From Myxococcales bacterium (GTDB lineage: Bacteria; Myxococcota_A; Polyangia; Nannocystales; Nannocystaceae), in NCBI GenBank assembly GCA_020633335.1, contig JACKDU010000002.1, positions 310,001 to 374,000 on the forward strand: a stretch of 64,000 nt of DNA, written 5' to 3'. How positions within the stretch are numbered: position 1 is the first letter of the stretch; every line of letters begins with the position of its first letter. The translations under genes were made by a program, and so were the position numbers. This document shows, piece by piece, positions 54,377-62,533 of the stretch. Below the pieces are notes generated by a model. That model worked only from the letters and a program-made list of their open reading frames with translations, was not told where the DNA came from and ran no database searches.

Positions 54377-57300
54377 GTGGTGAACAACGACTCAGGCAGA
54401 GGCGAGGCGGGCGCGCCGGGGCTCGGCGCCGTCGTAGCGAGGAAGTACACGCTCATCGAGGATCTCGGCCCGAGCGACTCGGGCCACGACTACGTCGCCG
54501 AGCAGACGACCCTCCGCAAGCGGGTGATCGCCACGATCCTCGACCCCGAGCTGGCGACCAACGAGGTCTACGCCGCCCGGATCCTCCGCGAGGCCCGGGT
54601 CTTGTCGCTGGTCCGCCACGACAACGTCGCCCGCCTCATCGACTACGGCCAGACCCCGGATCGCGGGATCTACCTGATCCGCGAGCTCCTCGAGGGCTCC
54701 GACCTCGGCAGCCACCAGGCCGGGACCAAGCGCTTCCCGTGGCCGCGGGCGAAGGCGCTGATCCTCCAGGTGATCGCCGGCCTCCGGGCGGCCGCCGGCA
54801 AGGACATCATCCACGGCGGGATCCGCCCGAGCGTCGTCTACATCACCCCGGGCCCCGGCGGCGCCGAGCGGGTCAAGCTCATCGGCTTCGGCCTCATGCC
54901 GGCCTCGCGGATCGATCTCTTCAGCGGCGAGGAGCTGATCGAGGTCGCCGAGTTCGCGGCCCCCGAGCAGGGCGAGGGCAAGGCGGCCGACGGCCGCGCC
55001 GACATCTACTCGGTCGGCGTCCTCCTCTACAACCTCCTCACCGGCTCCGTCCCCTTCACCGGCAAGGAGCCCCACCAGATCCTCACCCAGCACAACATCG
55101 CCCCGCCGCCGCCGCCGCGGAACATCGCCCCCGACGCCAACATCCCGCCCGCGGTCGAGGCGCTGGTCCTCCGCTGCCTGGCCAAGAAGCCAGACGACCG
55201 CCTCCCCGATCTCCTCACCCTCGAGCGCGAGGTCCGCGAGATCGACGACGAGGGGCGCTCGAAGAAGAAGGGGCCGCCGCCGCGGGTGAGCACCGCCGGT
55301 GGCCTCGCGCCGGCGAGCCCGCTCGGCGATCAGCCGACCCGCGACTCCGCGCTCTTCGTGTCGATCGAGGCGCTCCAGGGGATGCTCGCGTCAGCCTCCG
55401 ATCCCGACGCCCAGCTCGGGATCCTCGACCGGATGGAGAAGGCGCTGGCGGGCCTCGCGGGCGCCGATCCCGACTCCGACGAGGCGGTCCGCTGGCGCGA
55501 GTGGATCCGCCGGGCGCGCGACTACGCCTACTTCCAGCTCGGCCAGCGCCACCTCGCCGCCGAGCGCTGGCGCGACCTCGAGGGGGTCTACCGCCGCCGC
55601 CTCGAGCTCGCCCCGAGCGAGGAGGACCTCCTCGCGCTCAAGGGCGCGCTCGCCGGCCTCTACCTCAACAACCTCCTGAGCTACGAGAAGGCGATCACCC
55701 TCTTCCGCGAGCTCGTCGAGGCCCAGCCGGACTCGATGGAGAGCCACCTCGGCCTCGCCCGGGCGCTCGAGCGCCACGGCGACGTCGAGGAGGCGATCCC
55801 CCACTACGAGCGCTTCATCGAGCTCTGCCCCGACGCGACCCGCGGCGCCGAGGAGCTCGCCCACCTCGGCGACCTCCTCCACAACAAGATGAGCGACACC
55901 GACGCGGCGATCACCCGCCTCTTCCAGGCGACGGAGCTCGTCCCCGGCCACCTCCCCGCGCTCAAGCTCCTCGCCGAGCTCTTCCGCGCCCGCCACGAGT
56001 GGCTCGAGCTCGCCGAGGTCCTCGAGACGATCGTCGAGCACACCCCGAGCAACTACGAGAAGATCGAGCGGGCGACCGAGGCGGGCTTTTTGTGGATCGA
56101 CAAGCTCCAGGTCAAGGACCGGGCGATCCCGATGTTCGCCAAGGTCGTCGAGCTCGATCCCGAGAACACCAAGGTCGGGACGATCCTCGGCAAGATCTAC
56201 TACGAGAACAAGAACTACGTCGCGGCCGCGCCGATCTTCGACGCGCTCGTCCGCAAGATCGACAACCTCGGCCTCCGCCCGACCAGCCAGGTCGGCGTCC
56301 TCGTCCGCGCCGCCCAGGTCGCGCGCGCGGTCGGCTCGCTCAACAAGGCGAGCAAGCTCTACAAGCGGGCGCTCGAGCTCGACCCCGAGAGCAGCCACGC
56401 GCTCCTCGGCCAGGCCGAGCTGGCGATGACGCGCGGCGCCTGGGACGAGGCCCGGGTCGCCTACGAGAAGCTCCTCCCCCGCCGCAAGGACGACGACAAG
56501 TCGGCGATCCACGTCAAGCTCGCCGAGATCGCGATCGCCCAGGAGCGCCCCGACATCGCGATCAACGAGTTCAAGGCGGCGATCGCCGACGGGCCGAAGA
56601 ACCTCCACGCCCACGACGGCCTCATCGCCGTCTACCGCGAGCGCAAGGACTGGCGCTCGCTCCTCAAGGCGCTCCAGGGCAAGCTCCCGCAGCTCAAGGG
56701 CGACGCCAAGGCCGACGCCTTCGTCGAGATCGGCGGCCTCTTCCGCGACCGCCTCGGCGAGCCCGATCGGGCGATCGCCGCGTTCCAGCGGGCCCACGAG
56801 CTCCGCCCCAAGGACCAGACCCTCCTCCACACGCTCCTCGAGCTCCAGACCGCCGCCAAGCGCTGGACCGACGTGATGCCGATCCTCGACGAGCTGATCG
56901 CGATCGAGGCCGATCCGAAGCGGCGCGCGAAGTACCTCTACACCTCGGCGGCGCTCCAGCGCGACGAGGTCGGCGACGAGGCGGCGGCGATCGAGCGCTT
57001 CGACCTCGTCCTCCGCGACGACCCCTCCTTCCTCAAGGCCTTCCAGGCGATCGACACCCTGATCACCAAGCGCAAGGACTGGCGGGCGCTCGAGCGGGCC
57101 TACCGCAAGATGATCAACCGCCTGCCGGCCGACGACACCTCGCCGCTCAAGCAGCTCCTCTGGCACAACCTCGCCGAGATCTACCGCTCACGCCTCGGCG
57201 ACTTCCGCTCGGCCGCCAAGGCGCTCGAGGTCGCGATCAGCCTCGACCCGAGCAACTTCCAGCGTCAGCTCATGCTCTCCGAGCTCTACGCGATGCTGAT

Positions 57301-58345
57301 GAAGGAGGATCCGGCGAACTTCACGGAGTCGCTGATCCGCAGCCACAACACGCTCATCCGCCTCGATCCGTCCTACTACAAGAGCTACCACCAGATCTAT
57401 AACATCTACCGGATGCAGAGCGCGCTCGACAAGGCATACTGCGTCGCCCGCACGCTGATCTTCCTCAAGCAAGCGACCGACGAGGAGACCCGCTTCTATC
57501 AGAGCGGGCCGCCGGCGGTCTTCCGCCAGGCCCGCGGCCGCCTCAGCGACGACGTGCTCCGCCGCTACATCCTCCCCGGCGATCAGGATCCGACGGTGAC
57601 GACGCTCCTCGGCCTGGTCGCGCCGGCGCTCGCCTCCTGGCGGGCCAAGCCGCCGCCGCCCTCGCTCCGCGGGAGCGAGCCGATCGACACCGCCGAGAGC
57701 CCGTCGATCGCCGCCCAGGCCCACGCCTACGTCTGCCGGGTCCTCGGCGCGACCCAGCCGGCGCTCTACTTCCAGCCGAGCGAGCCCGGCGACCTCAGCC
57801 TCCACATCGTCCGCCGCCGCGGCGGTGAGATCGAGCAGCTTGCGATCGCCCACGGCGCGCTCCTCCGCGAGCGCGAGGACGGCGAGGTCGTCTTCGAGGT
57901 CGCCCGCGTCCTCGCCAACCTCTACCCGCCGCACCAGGCCTTCCTCCTCCTCGAGCTCTCCCCCCAGAACCTGAAGCAGCTCCTGGTCGCCTGCTCGGTG
58001 CTCGCCGAGCGCGGCGCCAACGAGGGCGGCCAGGGGGTCGCGGCGATCACCGGCGAGCTCGCCAGCCGCCTGACGCCGGCGGCGCTGGAGCAGGTCAAGG
58101 GGCTCGCCCGGCAGCTCAGCCAGACCGACGTCAAGGTCTGGGCGCGCGCGGCCGCGATCGCCAACTACCGCCTCGGGCTCCTCCTCTGCAACGACCTCGA
58201 CGCCGCCGCCCACGCGATCGCGGCCGAGCAGCGCTCGAGCGGCCAGAACATCAACGGCAAGGACGCGCTCAAGGAGCTGATCGTCTACAGCGTCAGCGAG
58301 GCCTACTTCGAGGCGCGGCGCAGCATCGGCCTCGCGGTCGGCTAG
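54377..58345 (+). CDS. Ser/Thr pseudokinase with long TPR array
   Basis: About 1322 residues. The N-terminal 300 residues have a Hanks kinase fold but lack the catalytic residues. The VAIK lysine is replaced (VIAT, T53), HRDLKPxN reads HGGIRPSVV (146-154), and DFG reads GFG (170-172). Structural landmarks such as APEQGEG, DIYSVGVLLYNLLTG and a Pro-rich turn remain. From about 390 to 1060 there are many 34-residue TPR-like helices (YEKAITLFRELVEAQPDSMESH, AIPHYERFIELCPD). The C-terminal 250 residues are helical and unrecognised. It is probably a scaffold for kinase signalling. A GTG at 54377 or 54380 is chosen because a TATCGT box lies just upstream; an in-frame ATG at 54296 is possible. Confidence 0.85.
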   Translation: MVNNDSGRGEAGAPGLGAVVARKYTLIEDLGPSDSGHDYVAEQTTLRKRVIATILDPELATNEVYAARILREARVLSLVRHDNVARLIDYGQTPDRGIYLIRELLEGSDLGSHQAGTKRFPWPRAKALILQVIAGLRAAAGKDIIHGGIRPSVVYITPGPGGAERVKLIGFGLMPASRIDLFSGEELIEVAEFAAPEQGEGKAADGRADIYSVGVLLYNLLTGSVPFTGKEPHQILTQHNIAPPPPPRNIAPDANIPPAVEALVLRCLAKKPDDRLPDLLTLEREVREIDDEGRSKKKGPPPRVSTAGGLAPASPLGDQPTRDSALFVSIEALQGMLASASDPDAQLGILDRMEKALAGLAGADPDSDEAVRWREWIRRARDYAYFQLGQRHLAAERWRDLEGVYRRRLELAPSEEDLLALKGALAGLYLNNLLSYEKAITLFRELVEAQPDSMESHLGLARALERHGDVEEAIPHYERFIELCPDATRGAEELAHLGDLLHNKMSDTDAAITRLFQATELVPGHLPALKLLAELFRARHEWLELAEVLETIVEHTPSNYEKIERATEAGFLWIDKLQVKDRAIPMFAKVVELDPENTKVGTILGKIYYENKNYVAAAPIFDALVRKIDNLGLRPTSQVGVLVRAAQVARAVGSLNKASKLYKRALELDPESSHALLGQAELAMTRGAWDEARVAYEKLLPRRKDDDKSAIHVKLAEIAIAQERPDIAINEFKAAIADGPKNLHAHDGLIAVYRERKDWRSLLKALQGKLPQLKGDAKADAFVEIGGLFRDRLGEPDRAIAAFQRAHELRPKDQTLLHTLLELQTAAKRWTDVMPILDELIAIEADPKRRAKYLYTSAALQRDEVGDEAAAIERFDLVLRDDPSFLKAFQAIDTLITKRKDWRALERAYRKMINRLPADDTSPLKQLLWHNLAEIYRSRLGDFRSAAKALEVAISLDPSNFQRQLMLSELYAMLMKEDPANFTESLIRSHNTLIRLDPSYYKSYHQIYNIYRMQSALDKAYCVARTLIFLKQATDEETRFYQSGPPAVFRQARGRLSDDVLRRYILPGDQDPTVTTLLGLVAPALASWRAKPPPPSLRGSEPIDTAESPSIAAQAHAYVCRVLGATQPALYFQPSEPGDLSLHIVRRRGGEIEQLAIAHGALLREREDGEVVFEVARVLANLYPPHQAFLLLELSPQNLKQLLVACSVLAERGANEGGQGVAAITGELASRLTPAALEQVKGLARQLSQTDVKVWARAAAIANYRLGLLLCNDLDAAAHAIAAEQRSSGQNINGKDALKELIVYSVSEAYFEARRSIGLAVG

Positions 58346-58451
58346 GCGAGCGCGGCCTCCACGGGCCCGGCGGCCGCGGCCGCCCGCCTGACGACGCCCG
58401 CGAACGGCACGCAGGGGCCGCGGCGCGCGTGCGCACCACCTGGCCCTCGGG

Positions 58452-58472
58452 TCATCGACGATCAGTCGATGA
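58452..58472 (-). terminator. Hairpin spanning the STAS-like gene stop codon
   Basis: TCATCGAC/GTCGATGA, 8 bp, with the TGA stop codon of the minus-strand gene in its loop. It may protect or terminate the transcript. There is no T-tract. Confidence 0.35.
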
Positions 58473-58806
58473 TCAGCTCGACCTGCGGCCAGATCTTCTT
58501 GAGCGTCGAGAGCGTCCGCCCCTGCCAGGGCTTGGCGGCCGCCCCGAGGATCGTGATCGTCATCCGCCCGGCCTTGCGCACCTCGATCAGGAAGGCGCCG
58601 ATCGTCCCGATCCCCGACGAGTTGAGCATCTCGAGGTTACGGAAGTCGAGCGTGAGGGTCCCAAGGCCGCTCTGGTGGGCGGCCCGCAGGAGCTCGAGGA
58701 TCGCCCCGTAGTCGCGGGGCGAGCGGAGGCGGAGGTGGCCCTCGAAGCGGACCCGACGCTCGGTCGACTCGAAGGCGACGCTGTATTCCTTGTCTTCGAC
58801 GATCAT
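58462..58806 (-). CDS. STAS-like regulator (slr1659-type)
   Basis: 114 residues. The sequence TLDFRNLEMLNSSGIGTIGAFLIEVRKA resembles the phosphorylatable region of STAS/anti-sigma-antagonist-like proteins, with serines in the NSSG loop. GAGGGAGAG just before the ATG at 58806 fixes the start. The upstream gene on the same strand (72-base gap) encodes a SpoIIE-type phosphatase, so this protein is probably its substrate in a partner-switching pair. No cognate anti-sigma kinase is adjacent. Confidence 0.8.
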   Translation of the reverse strand: MIVEDKEYSVAFESTERRVRFEGHLRLRSPRDYGAILELLRAAHQSGLGTLTLDFRNLEMLNSSGIGTIGAFLIEVRKAGRMTITILGAAAKPWQGRTLSTLKKIWPQVELIID

Positions 58807-58878
58807 GGGCTCTCCCTCAACGGCCAAGGGCCGCGGATCAAGATCGGGTGGAGGTGGCGGCGCAGGGTCAGCTCCGGT

Positions 58879-60612
58879 CTAGCGGCGGGTCGGCGGGAGG
58901 AGCGAGGCGACCCGCTGGGGGCCGGTGCGCATCACCTGCGGCGTCGTCCGCAGGACGAGGATAAACGAGAGGTCGTCGGCCGCGACCGCGCGCCCCTGGA
59001 AGTCGGCGAGCGCCCGCCGGAGCTCGCCGGCGAGGCGGGTCGCCGAGGCGTCGCGGGTGTGGCGGCCGACCTCGCCGACCAGCGAGCTCAGCCCCTCGAC
59101 CCCGAGCATCCGATCCTGCTCGTTGAGGAGCTCGGAGAGGCCGTCGGTGAAGAGGCAGAGGACGTTGTCGCGGGGGAGCTGATCGCGGGTGACGACGATC
59201 TCCTCGTTGACGTCGAGGAAGCCGAGCGGCGCGTGATCGTGGGTCTCGATCTCGCGGGCGTAGCCGTTGGCGCCGGCGACCAGCGGCGACGGGTGGCCGC
59301 AGTTGACGTGCTCGATCGCCCCGGTCTCGGGGTCGATCACCAGCGCGCACATCGTCACGAAGGACGCCGCCGGCAGGGTCTCGCAGAGGTAGCGGTTGAG
59401 CGAGCGGACCAGGGCCGCGAGGCCGAGGCCCTCGTGACCGAGGACGTGGACCGTCGTGTGGAGGCCGGCGGCGATCAGCGCGGCCTCGAGGCCCTTGCCG
59501 CACACGTCCATCACCGTCAGGAGCACGCGGCCGTCGCGGAGCGGGAGCGCGTCGACGTAGTCGCCGCCGACCCACTTGCACGCCTCGAAGCCGAAGCCGA
59601 TGTCGAGCTGACCGAGGTGGAAGTCGGCCGGCACCAGGCGGGTCTGGATGTCGTGCGCCCGCTCGAGCTCCTCCTCGAGGATCGCCTGCTCCTGGGCGGC
59701 CTTGCGGGCGACCCAGGCGGCCTCGGCCTGGCGGTAGAGCTCGGCCGCCAGCGACACCAGCGCGAGCCACTCGGCGGTCGCGTAGTTGCTCGGGAAGGTG
59801 ACGTAGAGGACGTTGAGCGCGTCGTCGCCGCCGCCGAGCGGCACCGCGACCGCCGACATCGACTGGACGACCACCGAGAGCTTGAGGAGATCGGTGTTGC
59901 CGCCGCCCGAGGCCGCGGTCGAGGCGATCACCGGCGTGCCCGAGGCGAGGACGGCGCGGACCACCGTCCGCGAGATATGGGGGACGTCGCGGCCGCCGGT
60001 GAGCGACGGCGGCCCGAGGAGCTCGGGATCGCCGTCGCCGCTGCGGGCGACCCGGAGGGCCATCGCCGCGGTCCCGCGGAGGTCGCGGCCGATCATCAGC
60101 TCGCAGAGCGCGTGGAGGCGAGCGGCGTCGTCCTCGGTCGCCAGGAGCTCGGCCGAGAGGGAGACCAGGCGGGAGAGCTGCGAGGCGTCGATCTTCGGCG
60201 CGCCGAGGTCGCGGAGCGAGCGGACCGCCCCGACCGGGCTGTCGACCATCGTCAGCCGGGTCAGGGAGCCCTCGGCGGTGATCGGCTTGCGCGGCTGCAG
60301 GCCGCGCCCCTCGGCGGGCGCCCGGACATAGGTCAGGACGTAGTCCTCGACCTGGATCGCGTCGCCGTAGGCGAGGCGGTGGGCGGTGATCTGCTTGCCA
60401 TTAACCGCCGTTCCGTTGCGGCTGCCGAGGTCGCGGACCCACCAGCGCCCGGCCTCGTCGCGGAGGATCTCGAGGTGCTGGCGCGAGACCGTGTCGCTCT
60501 CGAGCACGACCTCGACGTCGGGGGAGCGGCCGGCGACCATCCGGTTGCCGACCATCGGGGCCACGCGGAGGAGGGTGTCCCCCCGGCGGATCTGGAGGTA
60601 GCCGTCACTCAC
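58879..60612 (-). CDS. FHA-GAF-SpoIIE-type PP2C phosphatase
   Basis: 577 residues. The FHA domain at about 20-95 is classic (VAGRSPDVEVVL, SDTVSRQHLEIL, LGSRNGTAVNG). A GAF-like region spans about 130-300. A coiled linker (EQAILEEELERAHDIQTRLVP) joins it to the SpoIIE/RsbU phosphatase domain (330-560) with metal-binding aspartates in GGDYVDALPL and LTVMDVCGKG, GHPSPLV and LFTDGLSE. It probably dephosphorylates the adjacent STAS-like protein in response to a signal read by FHA and GAF. The ATG is at 60612. Confidence 0.9.
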   Translation of the reverse strand: MSDGYLQIRRGDTLLRVAPMVGNRMVAGRSPDVEVVLESDTVSRQHLEILRDEAGRWWVRDLGSRNGTAVNGKQITAHRLAYGDAIQVEDYVLTYVRAPAEGRGLQPRKPITAEGSLTRLTMVDSPVGAVRSLRDLGAPKIDASQLSRLVSLSAELLATEDDAARLHALCELMIGRDLRGTAAMALRVARSGDGDPELLGPPSLTGGRDVPHISRTVVRAVLASGTPVIASTAASGGGNTDLLKLSVVVQSMSAVAVPLGGGDDALNVLYVTFPSNYATAEWLALVSLAAELYRQAEAAWVARKAAQEQAILEEELERAHDIQTRLVPADFHLGQLDIGFGFEACKWVGGDYVDALPLRDGRVLLTVMDVCGKGLEAALIAAGLHTTVHVLGHEGLGLAALVRSLNRYLCETLPAASFVTMCALVIDPETGAIEHVNCGHPSPLVAGANGYAREIETHDHAPLGFLDVNEEIVVTRDQLPRDNVLCLFTDGLSELLNEQDRMLGVEGLSSLVGEVGRHTRDASATRLAGELRRALADFQGRAVAADDLSFILVLRTTPQVMRTGPQRVASLLPPTRR

Positions 60613-60751
60613 GCGCTGGATCTCCCCGCTGCACAGCCCGGCGAGGATAACACCTCCAGGGGGCCGCGGAGCCCCCCCGCGCGGTCGAAAGCGCCCGATC
60701 AGCCCCGCCGAATGGGGACCCGCACAGGCGCTGAGGGGCGCGCGGCCGACA

Positions 60752-62461
60752 TCAGAGCTGCTGAGTCTCCGCCTTCGCGCCCGCCGGGCCGCTGTTGCCC
60801 GGGGACGATCCGCCGGCGCCCGCCGGTCCCAGATCGAAGGTGAGATCGACCGTCTTCGGCGACGAGGCCCCGCCGATCAGGACGCCGATCGACGGCCCGC
60901 CCGCGCCGCCGCCCCCGGAGCCGCCGTCGCCGCCGTCGCCCCCGCGACCGCCGCGGCCGCCGTTGGAGCCGTCGTCCTGCTCGTCGGAGCCGCCATAGTT
61001 GTTGCCGGCGCCGCTGAGGGAGCCGACGCCCCCCTCCCCGCCCTGGCCGCCGGGCTGGCCGCCGCCGCCCTTGCCACCGTCGCCGCCGCCGCCGGTGCGG
61101 AGCTCGCTCGCCTCGATCCGGGCGGCGCTCGACCAGAGAAAGACCGCAAAGGAGCCGCCTCCGCTCGCGCCGCCGCCGCCGCCTCCGCCGCCACAGCCGC
61201 CGCCGCCGCCGCCTCCACCGCCTCCACCAAAGGAGTCGCAGAGGTTCTCGCCGCCGCCGCCGCCGCCGCCTCCACCGCCGCCCTTCCCGTTCTCGCCGTC
61301 CCCCCCGCCGTCGCCGCCCTTGGGCGCGTAGCCGGAGCTCCCGTAGCCCGTCGACCCCGCGAGGCCGTTCGCGCCATCGCCGCCGGGCGCCCCGTTCTGC
61401 CCCCAGTAGCTCTGCGGGGTGTTCCAGTTGCCCTGGTTCGACGGGGTCCCCTGCCCGCCCGCGGTCCCGCCGCCGCCGCCGCCGCCCGGACTCCCGGAGG
61501 CCGGGCCGTTCCCCGGCTGCCCGCCGATCCCGCCCGACGCCCCGCAGCTCGAGCTCCCGCCGCCGCCCCCCTGCGGCTTCGAGCAGGTCGAGCAGAGGCC
61601 GGTGCTGTCCTCGCAGCCAGGTTGTCCCGGCTGCCCGGCGCCGCCGTTGGCGGCCGACCCCGAGGTGTCCTCGCCGTCGCCGCCGTCGCCGGCGACGCCC
61701 GCCTCGATCACGCTCTCGAAGATCCCCAGGTCGTCGCACCCCGACGCGAAGACCCCGTAGGCCGAGGCCCCGGGCGGCGCGTCGCCGCCCGCGATCGTCA
61801 GGAGGTGGAGGACGGTCGTCGACCCCAGCCCCTCCGCCCGCACCGCGGTCGGGTCGCCGACCTCGATCCGCGTCAGGTTGTCGGGCGAGCGCGACCAGTC
61901 GTCGCCCTCGTCGTAGCCGCCGAAGACCGAGACCCCGTCGGCCATCTTCAGGGTCGCGGCCTCCGGGTAGACGCCCTTGGCGACGTAGACATCGGCGTCG
62001 GTCGCCGCCGCCTTGGTGATCCCGGCGGCGACGGTCTTGAGCGGCTGATCGCGGGTGCCGGGGTTGCCGTCGTCGCCCGAGGTGGCGACGTAGATCGCGT
62101 TCGGCGAGGTCCCCTTGATCCCGCTGCAGATCCCGTTGCACCACCCGTAGCCGGCGCCGTTCCACGGGCCCTCGTCGCAGACCTCGTCGCCCTCGACGAC
62201 CCCGTCGCCGCAGCCGGGCGGCGCGACGGTGTCGCCCTCGCTCTCGCTCCCCGCGGGATCGCTCGCGTTCGAGGGATCGCCGCTCGCCGAGTCGCCGCCG
62301 GTGGTCGAGTCGGTGCCGCTGCCGGTCGCCGTCGCGCTGGCGCTCTGATTGCCCGCCGAGAGCCCCGGCGCCGCGGTGTCGCCGTCCCCGAGCGCGCAGG
62401 CGCCGAGGCCGAGCACGAGCAACGAAGCGGAGAGGACGATCGCAGGGCGGGCGCGGGACAT
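60752..62461 (-). CDS. PGRS-like glycine-rich lipoprotein with parallel beta-helix start
   Basis: 569 residues. The signal ends GLGAC, then come a Ser/Thr/Gly linker and a myxobacterial motif CGDGVVEGDEVCDEG. Residues about 120-250 resemble right-handed beta-helix/DUF1565 starts (NAIYVATSGDDGNPGTRDQPL, VYVAKGVYPEA). The following 250 residues are dominated by Gly in GGX runs with scattered Asn, Ser and Cys, like mycobacterial PE_PGRS or glycine-rich II helices. A final strand-rich part ends the protein. The ATG at 62461 has TAGCTT eight bases upstream. It is probably surface-exposed; the function is unknown. Confidence 0.87.
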   Translation of the reverse strand: MSRARPAIVLSASLLVLGLGACALGDGDTAAPGLSAGNQSASATATGSGTDSTTGGDSASGDPSNASDPAGSESEGDTVAPPGCGDGVVEGDEVCDEGPWNGAGYGWCNGICSGIKGTSPNAIYVATSGDDGNPGTRDQPLKTVAAGITKAAATDADVYVAKGVYPEAATLKMADGVSVFGGYDEGDDWSRSPDNLTRIEVGDPTAVRAEGLGSTTVLHLLTIAGGDAPPGASAYGVFASGCDDLGIFESVIEAGVAGDGGDGEDTSGSAANGGAGQPGQPGCEDSTGLCSTCSKPQGGGGGSSSCGASGGIGGQPGNGPASGSPGGGGGGGTAGGQGTPSNQGNWNTPQSYWGQNGAPGGDGANGLAGSTGYGSSGYAPKGGDGGGDGENGKGGGGGGGGGGGENLCDSFGGGGGGGGGGGCGGGGGGGGASGGGSFAVFLWSSAARIEASELRTGGGGDGGKGGGGQPGGQGGEGGVGSLSGAGNNYGGSDEQDDGSNGGRGGRGGDGGDGGSGGGGAGGPSIGVLIGGASSPKTVDLTFDLGPAGAGGSSPGNSGPAGAKAETQQL

Positions 62462-62469
62462 CACGCTCG

Positions 62470-62526
62470 AAGCTATCGCATCCCCTGCGCGCGCGGCCCC
62501 CGGAAATCGTCGACCTGCACTATCGT
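62470..62526. promoter_or_regulatory. Divergent start-proximal -10 boxes
   Basis: TAGCTT (minus, 62470-62475) serves the PGRS-like gene and TATCGT (plus, 62521-62526) the glycosidase-like gene. Only 72 bases separate the two start codons and neither has a clear ribosome site. Confidence 0.45.
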
Positions 62527-62533
62527 GGGCGCC

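Noticed and set aside
60999..61331. A proline-rich plus-strand frame
   Set aside because: It is the antisense of the glycine codons in the PGRS-like gene and has no independent signals.
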